DNA of 64,000 nt, from contig NZ_JAYRYK010000001.1 in the NCBI RefSeq assembly GCF_041916975.1, forward strand, positions 496,001 to 560,000. The letters are read 5' to 3'. A program made the position numbers and the translations under genes. The notes under the pieces were generated by a model. That model saw nothing but the letters and a program-made list of their open reading frames with translations, was not told the DNA's origin and searched no databases. This stretch comes from Sphingosinicella sp041916975 (lineage in GTDB: Bacteria; Pseudomonadota; Alphaproteobacteria; Sphingomonadales; Sphingomonadaceae). Positions 44,955 through 53,312 of the stretch are shown one piece after another. How positions within the stretch are numbered: position 1 is the stretch's first letter; each line of letters opens with the position of its first letter.

Positions 44955-45762
44955 TACGGCTTTCTCCAAATGCGGCGAGACGCTCCAGTCGGCGCATGAA
45001 CGGCACCTCCAGCATCCGGCCTTTGAACATGACGGCCTGCCCGCCAGCCGCGGCGAACGCCTGAAGCGCGGCCCGCGCCTCTTCGATGTCGGACGGCTGC
45101 GGACGCAGCACGTCCTGAATGGTCTGCACCTGCGCCGGATGGATCGCGGCCTTCGCAGAGAAGCCGAAGCTCTTCGCGCGCCGGACTTCCTCGGCAAGCC
45201 CATCCTGATCCGCGATATGGATGAACGGCACATCGATCGCGGGAACGCGCGCCCGTGCGCAGGCGATAATGAACTGTCCTCGCGCCGCCGCAAGCGGCTC
45301 CCATTCGAGCGCGACGCCAAGTTCAGCGGAAAGGTCGCCGCCGCCGAACATCATCGCGACCACAGCCTCCGCCGCCGCGATCTCCGCTGCCGCGGCAAGG
45401 CCTTTCGTGGTTTCGATCAGCGGGATGATCGCGGGAGCGCCAACGGCCTGCAGCGGCGCAAGCTCGCCTGCGCTTTCCACCATCGGCACCAGCAGCAGCG
45501 GCAGCGGCCCGGCATCCCTCAGCGCCAGCAGATCGCGCAGTCCCGCCTCGGTGCGCATGCCGTTCACGCGCACTGCGATGCGCTCTTTCGGCAGGCCGGC
45601 AAGCGCCCCGATCACCGCCGCGCGCGCCTCGGCCTTCGCGGCCGGCGGCACCGCATCCTCAAGATCGATGCAGACCAGCTCCGCGCCCGTCGCCAGCGCC
45701 TTTTCAAAACGCTCCGGCCGGTTTCCCGGAACGAACAGAAGGCAGGAGGCGGCGCGGTCCAT
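44947..45762 (-). CDS. CitE-like (HpcH/HpaI) CoA-ester lyase
   Basis: 271-aa TIM-barrel lyase of the citrate-lyase beta-subunit family, cleaving 3-hydroxyacyl-CoA or malyl/citramalyl-CoA to acetyl-CoA (or propionyl-CoA) plus an oxo acid. LLFVPGNRPERFEKALATGAELVCIDLEDAVPP is the family opening with the Mg-binding region, VPMVESAGEL and IPLIETTKGLAAAAEIA carry the conserved Glu, GGGDLSAELG the Asp, and KAAIHPAQVQTIQDVL the conserved IHP segment. No other citrate-lyase subunits are present, so it functions alone, as malyl- or citramalyl-CoA lyases do. It completes the acyl-CoA pathway of this operon. Confidence 0.92.
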   Translation of the reverse strand: MDRAASCLLFVPGNRPERFEKALATGAELVCIDLEDAVPPAAKAEARAAVIGALAGLPKERIAVRVNGMRTEAGLRDLLALRDAGPLPLLLVPMVESAGELAPLQAVGAPAIIPLIETTKGLAAAAEIAAAEAVVAMMFGGGDLSAELGVALEWEPLAAARGQFIIACARARVPAIDVPFIHIADQDGLAEEVRRAKSFGFSAKAAIHPAQVQTIQDVLRPQPSDIEEARAALQAFAAAGGQAVMFKGRMLEVPFMRRLERLAAFGESRNA

Positions 45763-45765
45763 CGA

Positions 45766-46572
45766 TCAATGCTGCGCGTAGAATTCGAACAGGCGCTGCG
45801 AGAAACGGCTGCGCTGGTCCTTGCCCGCAAGCACGTGCGCGGCGCCTTCCATCAAGAATCCGGTCGCGTTCGGTAACGCCTCCTCGATCGGTTTGGTCGC
45901 GCGCGGGCCCGTGATGGTGTCGAGCGGCGCGTGCATGATCAGCGCGGGAATCTGCACCTGCTTCAGATCTTCGATGACATCATAGTCGATGCTTGCATCG
46001 ATGAAGCGCGCGTGCGTGTCGATCTTGCCCTGCAATTCGCGCCACGGACCTTGCGGCCCGATGAGGCGATCCGCGTTGGCATTGTAGTAGTCCGCGCTGA
46101 ACGAATACGCGCAGACGAGCCGCTGGAACGTCGCCCAGCCGGCATCGCGGTGAATGTCCAGAAACAACCGCAACTGGTCGGCGAGCAGCGGGTCCATCGT
46201 TGCCCACGCGCCGGTGTTCACCAGCGACCGGGCAAGATCGGGCCGCACAATGGCGATCTGCTGGCAAACGCACGCGCCGATGCCGACCATGCCGAGCAGG
46301 TGGACATTTTTCAGCCCCAGCGCATCGAGCACGGCAATCGCATCGTCGGCATAGACGCGCATGGAAATCGGCGTCTCGGGGTTGTCCGTGGAGTCCGCGA
46401 TGCCGCGATAATCCATCAGGATAACCTGATAACGCTCGGCCAATCCGAACGGCAGGCCGCCGCTGTTGCCGTGGCAGAACGTACCCCAGCCGCCGAGGCA
46501 GAGGACTGGGTCACCCTCGCCAACAACTTCATAATAGATCACCGCGCCGTCGGGGCGCTTCAATTCAGGCAT
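45766..46572 (-). CDS. Alpha/beta-hydrolase-fold protein lacking a visible nucleophile
   Basis: 268-aa alpha/beta hydrolase from the ATG at 46572. The fold is clear: GDPVLCLGGWGTFCHGNSGG (oxyanion strand/loop), YQVILMDYRGIADSTDNPE, the acid strand ALIMHAPLDTITGP with Asp, and GAAHVLAG with the catalytic His. The nucleophile elbow, normally G-x-S-x-G, reads LLGMVGIGACVCQQIA: there is no Ser, Asp or Cys in the elbow position, with cysteines only a few residues later. It may be a non-hydrolytic lyase/thioesterase-like variant, use another residue, or be inactive. The gene overlaps the isochorismatase-type gene by 8 bases. The function is not assigned. Confidence 0.85.
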   Translation of the reverse strand: MPELKRPDGAVIYYEVVGEGDPVLCLGGWGTFCHGNSGGLPFGLAERYQVILMDYRGIADSTDNPETPISMRVYADDAIAVLDALGLKNVHLLGMVGIGACVCQQIAIVRPDLARSLVNTGAWATMDPLLADQLRLFLDIHRDAGWATFQRLVCAYSFSADYYNANADRLIGPQGPWRELQGKIDTHARFIDASIDYDVIEDLKQVQIPALIMHAPLDTITGPRATKPIEEALPNATGFLMEGAAHVLAGKDQRSRFSQRLFEFYAQH

Positions 46573-47212
46573 CTTTACGCTTTCCACTGATCGCTTGAAT
46601 GACCTCGTCGAGGCCCAGAACGTCGGCGTAGCGACGCCCGACGTCGGCAAGGTTTGCCTGATGTGCGGTCATCTCCTGATCGCCGCAGCAGGGCTCCGGC
46701 ACCATCACCCGGTAGCCGTATGAAAACGCGTCGACGATCGATGCGCGCACGCAGCCGCTCGTTGTGCAGCCTGTCACGATCACCGTGTCCACGCCCTGAC
46801 GCGTCAGGAAGGTCTGCAGCGGCGTACCGAAAAAGATCGACGGCGCACCCTTGATGAAATGAAAGTCGGAAGGATCGGCGATGCGCGGATCAAGCTCCAT
46901 GCCGGCGTCGCCGTAGAACATGTCCTTGTAGACCGAGCTGACCTTCCAGTGGCCCATGTCGCGCGGGCTGTTCCACCCGACGCTGCACGTCGCGACCGGC
47001 ACGTTGTTCGCACGGGCGACCTTCAGTAGACGCGCGGTATTCTCCACGGCCTGATCGACATGGCCGGAACGGCCCATCGGATAGGCGCTATCGGTGAACG
47101 ACCGCTGGAAATCGACGACCAGCACGGCCGACTGCCGGCCGAACCCGATATTGCCCTGGTCGCCATAGCCGGCCGCGGAAAAGCCCCTAGCGTCTGCCTG
47201 ATCGCTCGCCAT
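46565..47212 (-). CDS. Isochorismatase-family cysteine amidohydrolase (N-carbamoylsarcosine amidase-like)
   Basis: 215-aa cysteine hydrolase. The catalytic triad is readable: Asp34 in VLVVDFQRSFTD, Lys121 in FIKGAPSIFFGTPL, and Cys154 in VTGCTTSGCVRASIVDAFSYGY. That last motif (VTG-TTSGCVRA) is the form found in N-carbamoylsarcosine amidase and maleamate amidohydrolase rather than in isochorismatase. It lies three bases after hyuB. HyuA/HyuB plus this type of amidase is the known pair for opening N-methylhydantoin-like rings and then removing the carbamoyl group; the same logic would fit opening of a cyclic imide followed by half-amide hydrolysis. Confidence 0.88.
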   Translation of the reverse strand: MASDQADARGFSAAGYGDQGNIGFGRQSAVLVVDFQRSFTDSAYPMGRSGHVDQAVENTARLLKVARANNVPVATCSVGWNSPRDMGHWKVSSVYKDMFYGDAGMELDPRIADPSDFHFIKGAPSIFFGTPLQTFLTRQGVDTVIVTGCTTSGCVRASIVDAFSYGYRVMVPEPCCGDQEMTAHQANLADVGRRYADVLGLDEVIQAISGKRKDA

Positions 47213-47215
47213 GGC

Positions 47216-49138
47216 TCACTCCGCCGCGTAGCGCTGGGGCATTGGCACGGCTTCGCCGCGCTTGCTGAACCACGCGGTGGCGATCGGCGACGGTTTGGGG
47301 TCGACGGGCGGATTGAGCCCGGTCTCCTCAAGGCAGCTCGCGCGCAGTTCCGCGATCGAAGGCCCGAACTCAAAGGCATTCACCTGCGGACGGTTCTTAC
47401 GCATGTCTGCGCGAAGTGTCTCGGTTGCTGCATCGTCAACCACGCCGGATTCGGAAATGACCACGCCGTAGCGGCGCGCGCCCTCTGATGTGACGAGACC
47501 AGCCTCCACATCATAGGTGACGGCAGCGATATCGCGTTCCAGCGGATCACCCCAGCCGCCGCCACCCCACGTATCGAAGATCAGGCGGTCGCCGGGCTGC
47601 ACGAAAATATGATCGATCTTCGACGGCAGGATTTTCTCCTCACCGCCCGCGCGGACCAGAAGCTTGCGGCTGCGCTTGCCCGGCTGTCCGCCCTTCACGC
47701 CCCACGGATAGGTTAGCCAGCGGTCGTCGTGGATGGAGATTTCGCCTTCCACGTCGAACACATATTCGGTGCGCACGCCGTTGCCGCCGCGATGCTTGCC
47801 CGCCCCGCCGGTGTCCGGCAGGGATTCGAAGCGATCGATCCGGATCGGGAAATAGGCCTCGATATATTCGTTCGGCACGTTGCGGAATTTCGGCCACAGG
47901 GAGTGGCCATCCGGCCCGTCGCCGCCGGGCTTGCCGGGGATGCCACCGAAGCCGATCTGGAACAGCAGGAACCAGTCGTTGCCCTTGTTGAAGCCCGAAT
48001 ACATGAAGTGCGGGCTGTCTGAAAATCCGGCGGCGACGAGGAAATCCGGGTTCGCCGAGCCAAAGAGCCCGCTGATGATGTCGAAGATGCGCCCGAGCGC
48101 ATGCGTGCGTCCGTTGAGCGCCGCCGGCGCAATCGGATTGAGCAGCGTGCCCTTGGGGATGCGCACGTCGATGAGGTCGATGTAGCCGTCGTTGAGGACG
48201 ATCTGCGGATCGTACACGTTCACCATGAACTGCCCGCAGAACATCTTGAACATGCGCTCGTTGAGCAGGAAGTTCACGCAGCCCGCCGATTGCGGATCGG
48301 TGCGCGAGAAATCGAAGATCAATTTGTCGCCTTCGCGCCACATCTCGCAGCCGAGCTTGTAGGGGCCATGGCCGATGGCATCGTCGCAGATCCAGTCTTC
48401 GAACACGACCTTCTTCTCGGGCATCGTCGAGACGATGAGCGCGCGCATCGCCTCGCGATTGCGCTTCAGAAGCTGGTCCTGCGCGGAGACGAGCACATCC
48501 GGCCCGAAGCGGTCCGCCATCTCGACAAGGCGCGCCGCGCCCGTGCGGCACGCCGAAAGGATCGCGAAGAAATCGGCTTCGTTCCAGTCCGGGGTGCGCG
48601 TGTTGCGCATCGCCATGCGCAGCAGGTCCTTCTGCAGCTCGCCCTTGGAGACGATCTTTACCGGCGGGATGACGATGCCTTCCTGCAACAGATCGGAAGA
48701 GGTCACCGGCATCGAAGCGGCCGTCATGCCGGAAATGTCCGACATGTGGCCGAACATCGCGGTCCAGCCGAGCAAACGCCCTTCATAGAATACGGGCATA
48801 CAGAACAGCCAGTCGTTCAGGTGGCTGATTGCACCCTGGCAGGCATAGGGATCGTTGGTGAGAAGGACGTCGCCCTCGGAGACCTCCCCGTCATAATTGT
48901 CGACGAACCCGTCGACCGGCGATCCGAACTGCCCGGCGAGCATCATGCCTTCGCGGTTGGTCAGAACCGGGAAGCCGTCGCGCTGTTCGCGGATGATCGG
49001 CGAGATCGCAGTGCGGAAGAGAATGGCATCCATCTGCACACGGGCGTTCTGGAGCGCGTTCTCGATGACATCGAGCGTGACCGGATCGACATCGACCGTC
49101 GGCCAGGGCTTGGTGTTGGTTTCGATGATCCTTGCCAT
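47216..49138 (-). CDS. hyuB: Hydantoinase B / oxoprolinase family protein
   Basis: 640-aa beta-type subunit of the ATP-dependent cyclic-amide hydrolases (hydantoinase/oxoprolinase/acetone carboxylase family). Starts at the ATG at 49138. Signatures: VDPVTLDVIENALQNARVQMDAILFRTAISPIIREQRDGFPVLTNREGMMLAGQ, DVLLTNDPYACQGAISHLNDW, FGHMSDISGM and the glycine-rich GGAGKHRGGNGVRTEYVF and TWGGGGWGDPLERD. Sixteen bases separate it from hyuA. Together they would hydrolyse a lactam, imide or hydantoin ring at the expense of ATP in the cytoplasm. Confidence 0.92.
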   Translation of the reverse strand: MARIIETNTKPWPTVDVDPVTLDVIENALQNARVQMDAILFRTAISPIIREQRDGFPVLTNREGMMLAGQFGSPVDGFVDNYDGEVSEGDVLLTNDPYACQGAISHLNDWLFCMPVFYEGRLLGWTAMFGHMSDISGMTAASMPVTSSDLLQEGIVIPPVKIVSKGELQKDLLRMAMRNTRTPDWNEADFFAILSACRTGAARLVEMADRFGPDVLVSAQDQLLKRNREAMRALIVSTMPEKKVVFEDWICDDAIGHGPYKLGCEMWREGDKLIFDFSRTDPQSAGCVNFLLNERMFKMFCGQFMVNVYDPQIVLNDGYIDLIDVRIPKGTLLNPIAPAALNGRTHALGRIFDIISGLFGSANPDFLVAAGFSDSPHFMYSGFNKGNDWFLLFQIGFGGIPGKPGGDGPDGHSLWPKFRNVPNEYIEAYFPIRIDRFESLPDTGGAGKHRGGNGVRTEYVFDVEGEISIHDDRWLTYPWGVKGGQPGKRSRKLLVRAGGEEKILPSKIDHIFVQPGDRLIFDTWGGGGWGDPLERDIAAVTYDVEAGLVTSEGARRYGVVISESGVVDDAATETLRADMRKNRPQVNAFEFGPSIAELRASCLEETGLNPPVDPKPSPIATAWFSKRGEAVPMPQRYAAE

Positions 49139-49154
49139 CTTGTGCCTCCAGTTC

Positions 49155-51212
49155 TCAGCGGTCGTCGCGGATGAGCAGATTGCCGACGGTGTCGACCGTC
49201 GCGTGGCTGCCGGGCAGGATGAGCGTGGTGGAATCAAGCTCGGTGACGATGGCCGGGCCGTTCACACGGTCCCCGGCGAGTAGCTTGCGCCTGTCGTAGA
49301 TCGTCGCCTCGTGCCACGCGCCGCTGTCGAAGATGCGTGTGCTGTGAACGGCGGCGCGTGCCGGGTCGCCGTCGCCTTCCGCCAGGGCAAGCTGGCCGAC
49401 ATTCGCGCCCGGCCCCTGTGCGATGACGCGCAGATTGACCAGCTCTTTGCCCTTGTCGAGGCTGAAGCTGAACATCTGCTCGTGGAGATGATCGAACCGC
49501 TCGGCGGCTTTGGCGAGGCCGTGCTCGGTGAACTCGGCAGGCGGCAGCGAAACGGTGATATCCGCAGATTGGCCAGCATAGCGCAGATCCACCTGATAGA
49601 TAATCTCCTGCGCGTCCTCGGGGATCCCCTCGACGTCGAGCGTGGCGCGAACGCGCTCCTCAAGCTCATCGAGCAGTCCCCGCAGTTCAGCAAGGTCGAT
49701 ACCGTCCACCGGACGGATCATCGTGCGTGCCGCTTCATCGCGAAGACGCGTCGTTGCGTCACCCGCAGCGCACAGCACGCCAGGCCCACGCGGCACGATG
49801 ACCGGCCATGCCTGCAGCAACCGCCCGAGCGCATTGGCGTGGAGCGGCCCTGCGCCGCCGAAGGCCATCAGCGAGAAGTTGCGCGGATCGTAGCCCTGCT
49901 CGACCGACACAAGCCTGAGGGCGCCGAACATGTTCTCGTTGACGATGCGGATGATACCTTCCGCAGCCGTCTCGAGCCCAAGCCCAAGCGCATCGGCGAT
50001 CTTTTGGACGGCCTGCTGCGCGAGATCACGGCGAATGACCATGTCACCGCCAAGGCGCGCATCCGCCGGCAGATAGCCGAGCACGACGTTGGCATCGGTG
50101 ACGGTCGGCTCCGTGCCGCCCTTGTCGTAGGCCGCCGGACCCGGGACTGCGCCTGCCGACTGGGGACCGACACGGAGCGCCTTGGTAAGCTCGGGAACGG
50201 TCGCGATGGAACCGCCGCCGGCGCCCACTGTGCGCACGTCCACCGAAGACGCGCGAACGACAACGTCATGCACGACCGTCTCGCGGCGCACCTGCGCCTC
50301 GCCGCCCTCGACGAGACAGACGTCGGTCGACGTGCCGCCCATGTCGAAGGTGATGATGTTGGGGAAGCCCGCCTGCTTCGCGACCCAGATCGCGCCGGCG
50401 ACACCGCCCGCGGGGCCGGACATCAGCAGGTTGACCGGGAAGTCGGCCGCGGAGGCCGCCGTCGCGAGGCCGCCGTCCGAACGCAGGATCGAGAGCTTCA
50501 CCTCGCCGGTCGTGCGCGCCTCGAGGTTGTTCTTGAGGTTGGAGACGTAGCGCGACACCACCGGCTTCACGAACGCGTTGGCCACCGTGGTGATCGCGCG
50601 CTCATACTCCTGCATTTCCGGCAGCGTGTCGGAAGACACGGAGATCGAAATGTCGGGAAGCTCCTCGCGGACGATCTCCTCGACACGCTTCTCGTGCGCG
50701 GCATTCACATAGGAGTTCATCAGCGAAATGGTGATGGAGCCGACGCCGCTGCCCTTGAAGCGCTGAAGGTCCGCGCGCAGGCGGGCCTCGTCTAGCGGGC
50801 AGACGACCTCGCCGCTGGCGCTGATCCGTTCGGAGACCTCCAGCGTGTGCTTCAGGGCCGCCATCGGCTTGCCCTTCACGAAATTGATCCACCCCGAAAG
50901 CGCGCCGGGTACGAAGCCGCGCGCCAGATGCAGAACCTGCCGGTAGCCTTCGGTGACGATCAGACCGACCGACGCGCCATTGCCGGTCAGCACCGCATTC
51001 GTCGCGACCGTGGTGCCGTGCATCACATGCGTGATGTCCGCCATGTCCAGGCTGTTTTCGCGGCAGGCTTTCTCGATTCCGGCGATCACCGCTTCCGAAG
51101 GATCGGCCGGCGTCGAAGGCACCTTGGCCGTGTAGGTCCGGCTGGCCCCTTCATCGAGCAAGAAAATATCCGTGAACGTCCCACCGACGTCCACTCCAAC
51201 CCGAAGACCCAT
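49155..51212 (-). CDS. hyuA: Hydantoinase A / oxoprolinase family protein
   Basis: 685-aa ATP-binding subunit partner of HyuB, with an actin-like ATPase domain. N-terminus MGLRVGVDVGGTFTDIFLLDEG, then HGTTVATNAVLTGNGASVGLIVTEGYRQVLHLARG, SGPAGGVAGAIWVAKQAGFPNIITFDMGGTSTDVCLV (second phosphate/adenosine motif) and VGAGGGSIA. It starts at the ATG at 51212 with GGAGGGAG upstream; the frame extending to 51302 reads into the promoter. It heads the nine-gene operon 39400-51212 and is divergent from a GntR gene whose likely operator lies in the shared promoter. Confidence 0.93.
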   Translation of the reverse strand: MGLRVGVDVGGTFTDIFLLDEGASRTYTAKVPSTPADPSEAVIAGIEKACRENSLDMADITHVMHGTTVATNAVLTGNGASVGLIVTEGYRQVLHLARGFVPGALSGWINFVKGKPMAALKHTLEVSERISASGEVVCPLDEARLRADLQRFKGSGVGSITISLMNSYVNAAHEKRVEEIVREELPDISISVSSDTLPEMQEYERAITTVANAFVKPVVSRYVSNLKNNLEARTTGEVKLSILRSDGGLATAASAADFPVNLLMSGPAGGVAGAIWVAKQAGFPNIITFDMGGTSTDVCLVEGGEAQVRRETVVHDVVVRASSVDVRTVGAGGGSIATVPELTKALRVGPQSAGAVPGPAAYDKGGTEPTVTDANVVLGYLPADARLGGDMVIRRDLAQQAVQKIADALGLGLETAAEGIIRIVNENMFGALRLVSVEQGYDPRNFSLMAFGGAGPLHANALGRLLQAWPVIVPRGPGVLCAAGDATTRLRDEAARTMIRPVDGIDLAELRGLLDELEERVRATLDVEGIPEDAQEIIYQVDLRYAGQSADITVSLPPAEFTEHGLAKAAERFDHLHEQMFSFSLDKGKELVNLRVIAQGPGANVGQLALAEGDGDPARAAVHSTRIFDSGAWHEATIYDRRKLLAGDRVNGPAIVTELDSTTLILPGSHATVDTVGNLLIRDDR

Positions 51213-51324
51213 GCCACTCCCTCCACTCGCGAAACGGATTTCATCGTGCCGGCGCCCTCCCAGGGCCAGGCCGCACATGTCGCGCAGTCCGTAAGCTGAC
51301 AAAGGGCGGCAGGCAGGTCAATGG

Positions 51325-51340
51325 AAAAGTTCGAACTTTT
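51325..51340. promoter_or_regulatory. GntR-type operator in the hyuA/gntR divergent promoter
   Basis: Perfect 16-bp palindrome AAAAGTTCGAACTTTT in the 223-base region between hyuA and gntR. The surrounding sequence is AT-rich, unlike the rest of the window. A near copy, AAATGTTCGAACTTTT (54523-54538), lies upstream of a CoA-transferase gene in the adjacent operon. The location and repetition make it the best candidate binding site of the GntR regulator encoded alongside. Confidence 0.72.
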
Positions 51341-51435
51341 AATTTGGTTAGTTTGATTTATTGAATTCTTGTGCTTTTCGAGCCAAGTACGAACCGCTGA
51401 CGCGGGCCATGCCGGCGGCAACGAAGGAGAACGGA

Positions 51436-52173
51436 GTGAGCAAGGTGAGCGCCGGACGACGCCCGAGGTATGAAGGGGTTTATACAGAGCTGCGCGAGCG
51501 CATCGATTCGGGCGAATTCGCCGTTGGCTCACCCTTCCCCACCGAGGTGCAACTGTGCGCCGAACTCGGATCGAGTCGCTATGCGGTGCGGGGCGCGCTC
51601 CTGCAGCTCGAAGAGGAAGGTCTACTGAGCCGCCGCCGGGGCGCGGGCACAACGGTGTTGCGCCACACGCCGATCCAGACCTTCCGCCACGCCATCGGCT
51701 CCCGCGCCGATCTCCTCCACTATGCGCACGCCACGCACATGCAGTGGGAAGCGCGCGAACGCCTGAGCGCGGACGGGCAGCTCGCCCGTTTGCTCGGCTG
51801 CGACGAGATGCGCGAATGGCATACGATGCAGGGCGTGCGTTATGACGACCACGACATGCCCCTGTGCATCGTGCGTGTGTACGTGGACGTCACGCGTGCG
51901 GTGCTGCCCGACGTAGACGGATTTTCGGACGAACCCGTCTACGAATGGCTGCACCGCGTTCACGGCATCAAGCCGTCGGGCCTGTCGCAGGATATCCGCG
52001 CCAAGATGCTCACGCCCGCCGAAGCGGGCAAGCTCGGCGAACCGATTGGCGTTTCCGCGCTGCAGATCATCCGGCGCTATTTCGATGCCGGCAACAGCAT
52101 CTACCTGATCTCGGTGAACACGTTCCGTTCGCGCGATTTCGTCTACAACATGCGCCTCGAACTGAAGGACTGA
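51436..52173 (+). CDS. GntR family regulator, HutC/UTRA type
   Basis: 245-aa regulator: N-terminal winged helix (PRYEGVYTELRERIDSGEFAVGSPFPTEVQLCAELGSSRYAVRGALLQLEEEGLLSRRRGAGTTV) and a C-terminal UTRA ligand domain (about 90-240). The start is GTG 51436, preceded by AAGGAG at 6 bases; upstream in-frame ATGs at 51409 and 51361 lack a good site. It is divergent from hyuA, and the AAAAGTTCGAACTTTT palindrome in between suggests control of the hyuA operon and, via further copies, of the neighbouring CoA-transferase/amidase genes. The ligand is unknown. Confidence 0.9.
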   Translation: MSKVSAGRRPRYEGVYTELRERIDSGEFAVGSPFPTEVQLCAELGSSRYAVRGALLQLEEEGLLSRRRGAGTTVLRHTPIQTFRHAIGSRADLLHYAHATHMQWEARERLSADGQLARLLGCDEMREWHTMQGVRYDDHDMPLCIVRVYVDVTRAVLPDVDGFSDEPVYEWLHRVHGIKPSGLSQDIRAKMLTPAEAGKLGEPIGVSALQIIRRYFDAGNSIYLISVNTFRSRDFVYNMRLELKD

Positions 52174-52176
52174 GCT

Positions 52177-53301
52177 TCAGCCGCGCGCCCAGCCCGTGGC
52201 GCGGATCGCGGCGCCGTCCGCGTCCAGCGTCGGCGCGCACAAATGCACCTCGCCGGGTTCGTCCGCGAACTTCACGGGCGTGCCGACCACGCGGCCGCCG
52301 ATCCCGTCATCGATCAGCATCTCGCGGGCGGCAGCGTGCGGGTGATCGAAACCTTCCGCCATGTCCAGCACCGGCGCCCAGCTGACCTCCACGGTCGGCA
52401 GGAATGTGCTCCAGTCGTCAAAGTCGCGCGCCTTGAATATCTGCCGAAGCTCCCCGATCAGCTGCTGCTGAACAGGCCCCGGCTCGGCCTCGGCAAGCGG
52501 GATCAGTTCCTCCCGGCCAAGCGCCGTGAGCAATGCCCTCGCGAACTTCATTTCGCGGCCCGTGAGCGCGATGAAGCGGCCATCGCGCGTCTCGTACAGA
52601 TTATAGAAGGCCGAGCCGCCGATGGACCTGTGCGTCCGCGTCGTCGGCGACAGGCCGCCGCCCAGCACCGGGCCGGACAGATGCGCCGTCCACGCTATCA
52701 GGGCGTCGTACATGGAGGCATCGACGATATCCCCGCGTCCCGTCTCGGTCCGCCGGTGAAGCGCCATCAGCACCCCGACGAGGCCCGTCAGCGCGCTCCC
52801 CATGTCGGCGGACGGCAGTCCAGGCACTACCGGACGCCCATCGCCATTGTCATTGATCGCCAGAAAGCCGGTGTAGGCCTGCGCGCCCATGTCGTGGCTC
52901 GCCTTGTAGGAGAGCGGGCCGGACTGCCCGAACGCCGACAGCGAACAATAGATGAGGCGCGGGTTCCGCGCGCAAAGCGTCTGCGCGTCGAAGCCCAGCT
53001 TCGCGGCGACGCCGGGCCGGAAGCCTTCGACGAAGACATCGGCTTCGTCCGCCAGGCGCAGCAGTACCGCCAGGTCCTCGGGCTTCTTGAGGTCGAGAAC
53101 GATGCTGCGCTTGCCGCGGTGAACGTTCTTGAACCAGATCGAAAGCCCCTCGGCATCATAGGGCCCGAAGGCGCGGCTCGGCTCGCCGCCCGGCGGTTCG
53201 ATGCGAATGACGTCTGCGCCGTGATCGGCCATGATCTGCGTCATCACCGGTCCCGGCAGGAACATGCTGAGATCGACGACCTTGATACCTTCAAGCTTCA
53301 C
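52177..53301 (-). CDS. Class III (CaiB/BaiF) CoA-transferase
   Basis: 374-aa CoA-transferase. Opening MKLEGIKVVDLSMFLPGPVMTQIMADHGADVIRIEPPGGEPSRAFG, catalytic Asp region VPGLPSADMGSALTGLVGVLMAL, and FGQSGPLSYKASHDMGAQAYTG. It lies 11 bases after another family member (53313-54467), so the two may act on different acids or form a heteromeric enzyme. It is the last gene of the minus-strand operon MFS-amidase-CoA-transferase-CoA-transferase, and its 3' end faces the GntR gene. Confidence 0.92.
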   Translation of the reverse strand: MKLEGIKVVDLSMFLPGPVMTQIMADHGADVIRIEPPGGEPSRAFGPYDAEGLSIWFKNVHRGKRSIVLDLKKPEDLAVLLRLADEADVFVEGFRPGVAAKLGFDAQTLCARNPRLIYCSLSAFGQSGPLSYKASHDMGAQAYTGFLAINDNGDGRPVVPGLPSADMGSALTGLVGVLMALHRRTETGRGDIVDASMYDALIAWTAHLSGPVLGGGLSPTTRTHRSIGGSAFYNLYETRDGRFIALTGREMKFARALLTALGREELIPLAEAEPGPVQQQLIGELRQIFKARDFDDWSTFLPTVEVSWAPVLDMAEGFDHPHAAAREMLIDDGIGGRVVGTPVKFADEPGEVHLCAPTLDADGAAIRATGWARG

Positions 53302-53312
53302 GACTTCCCCTT

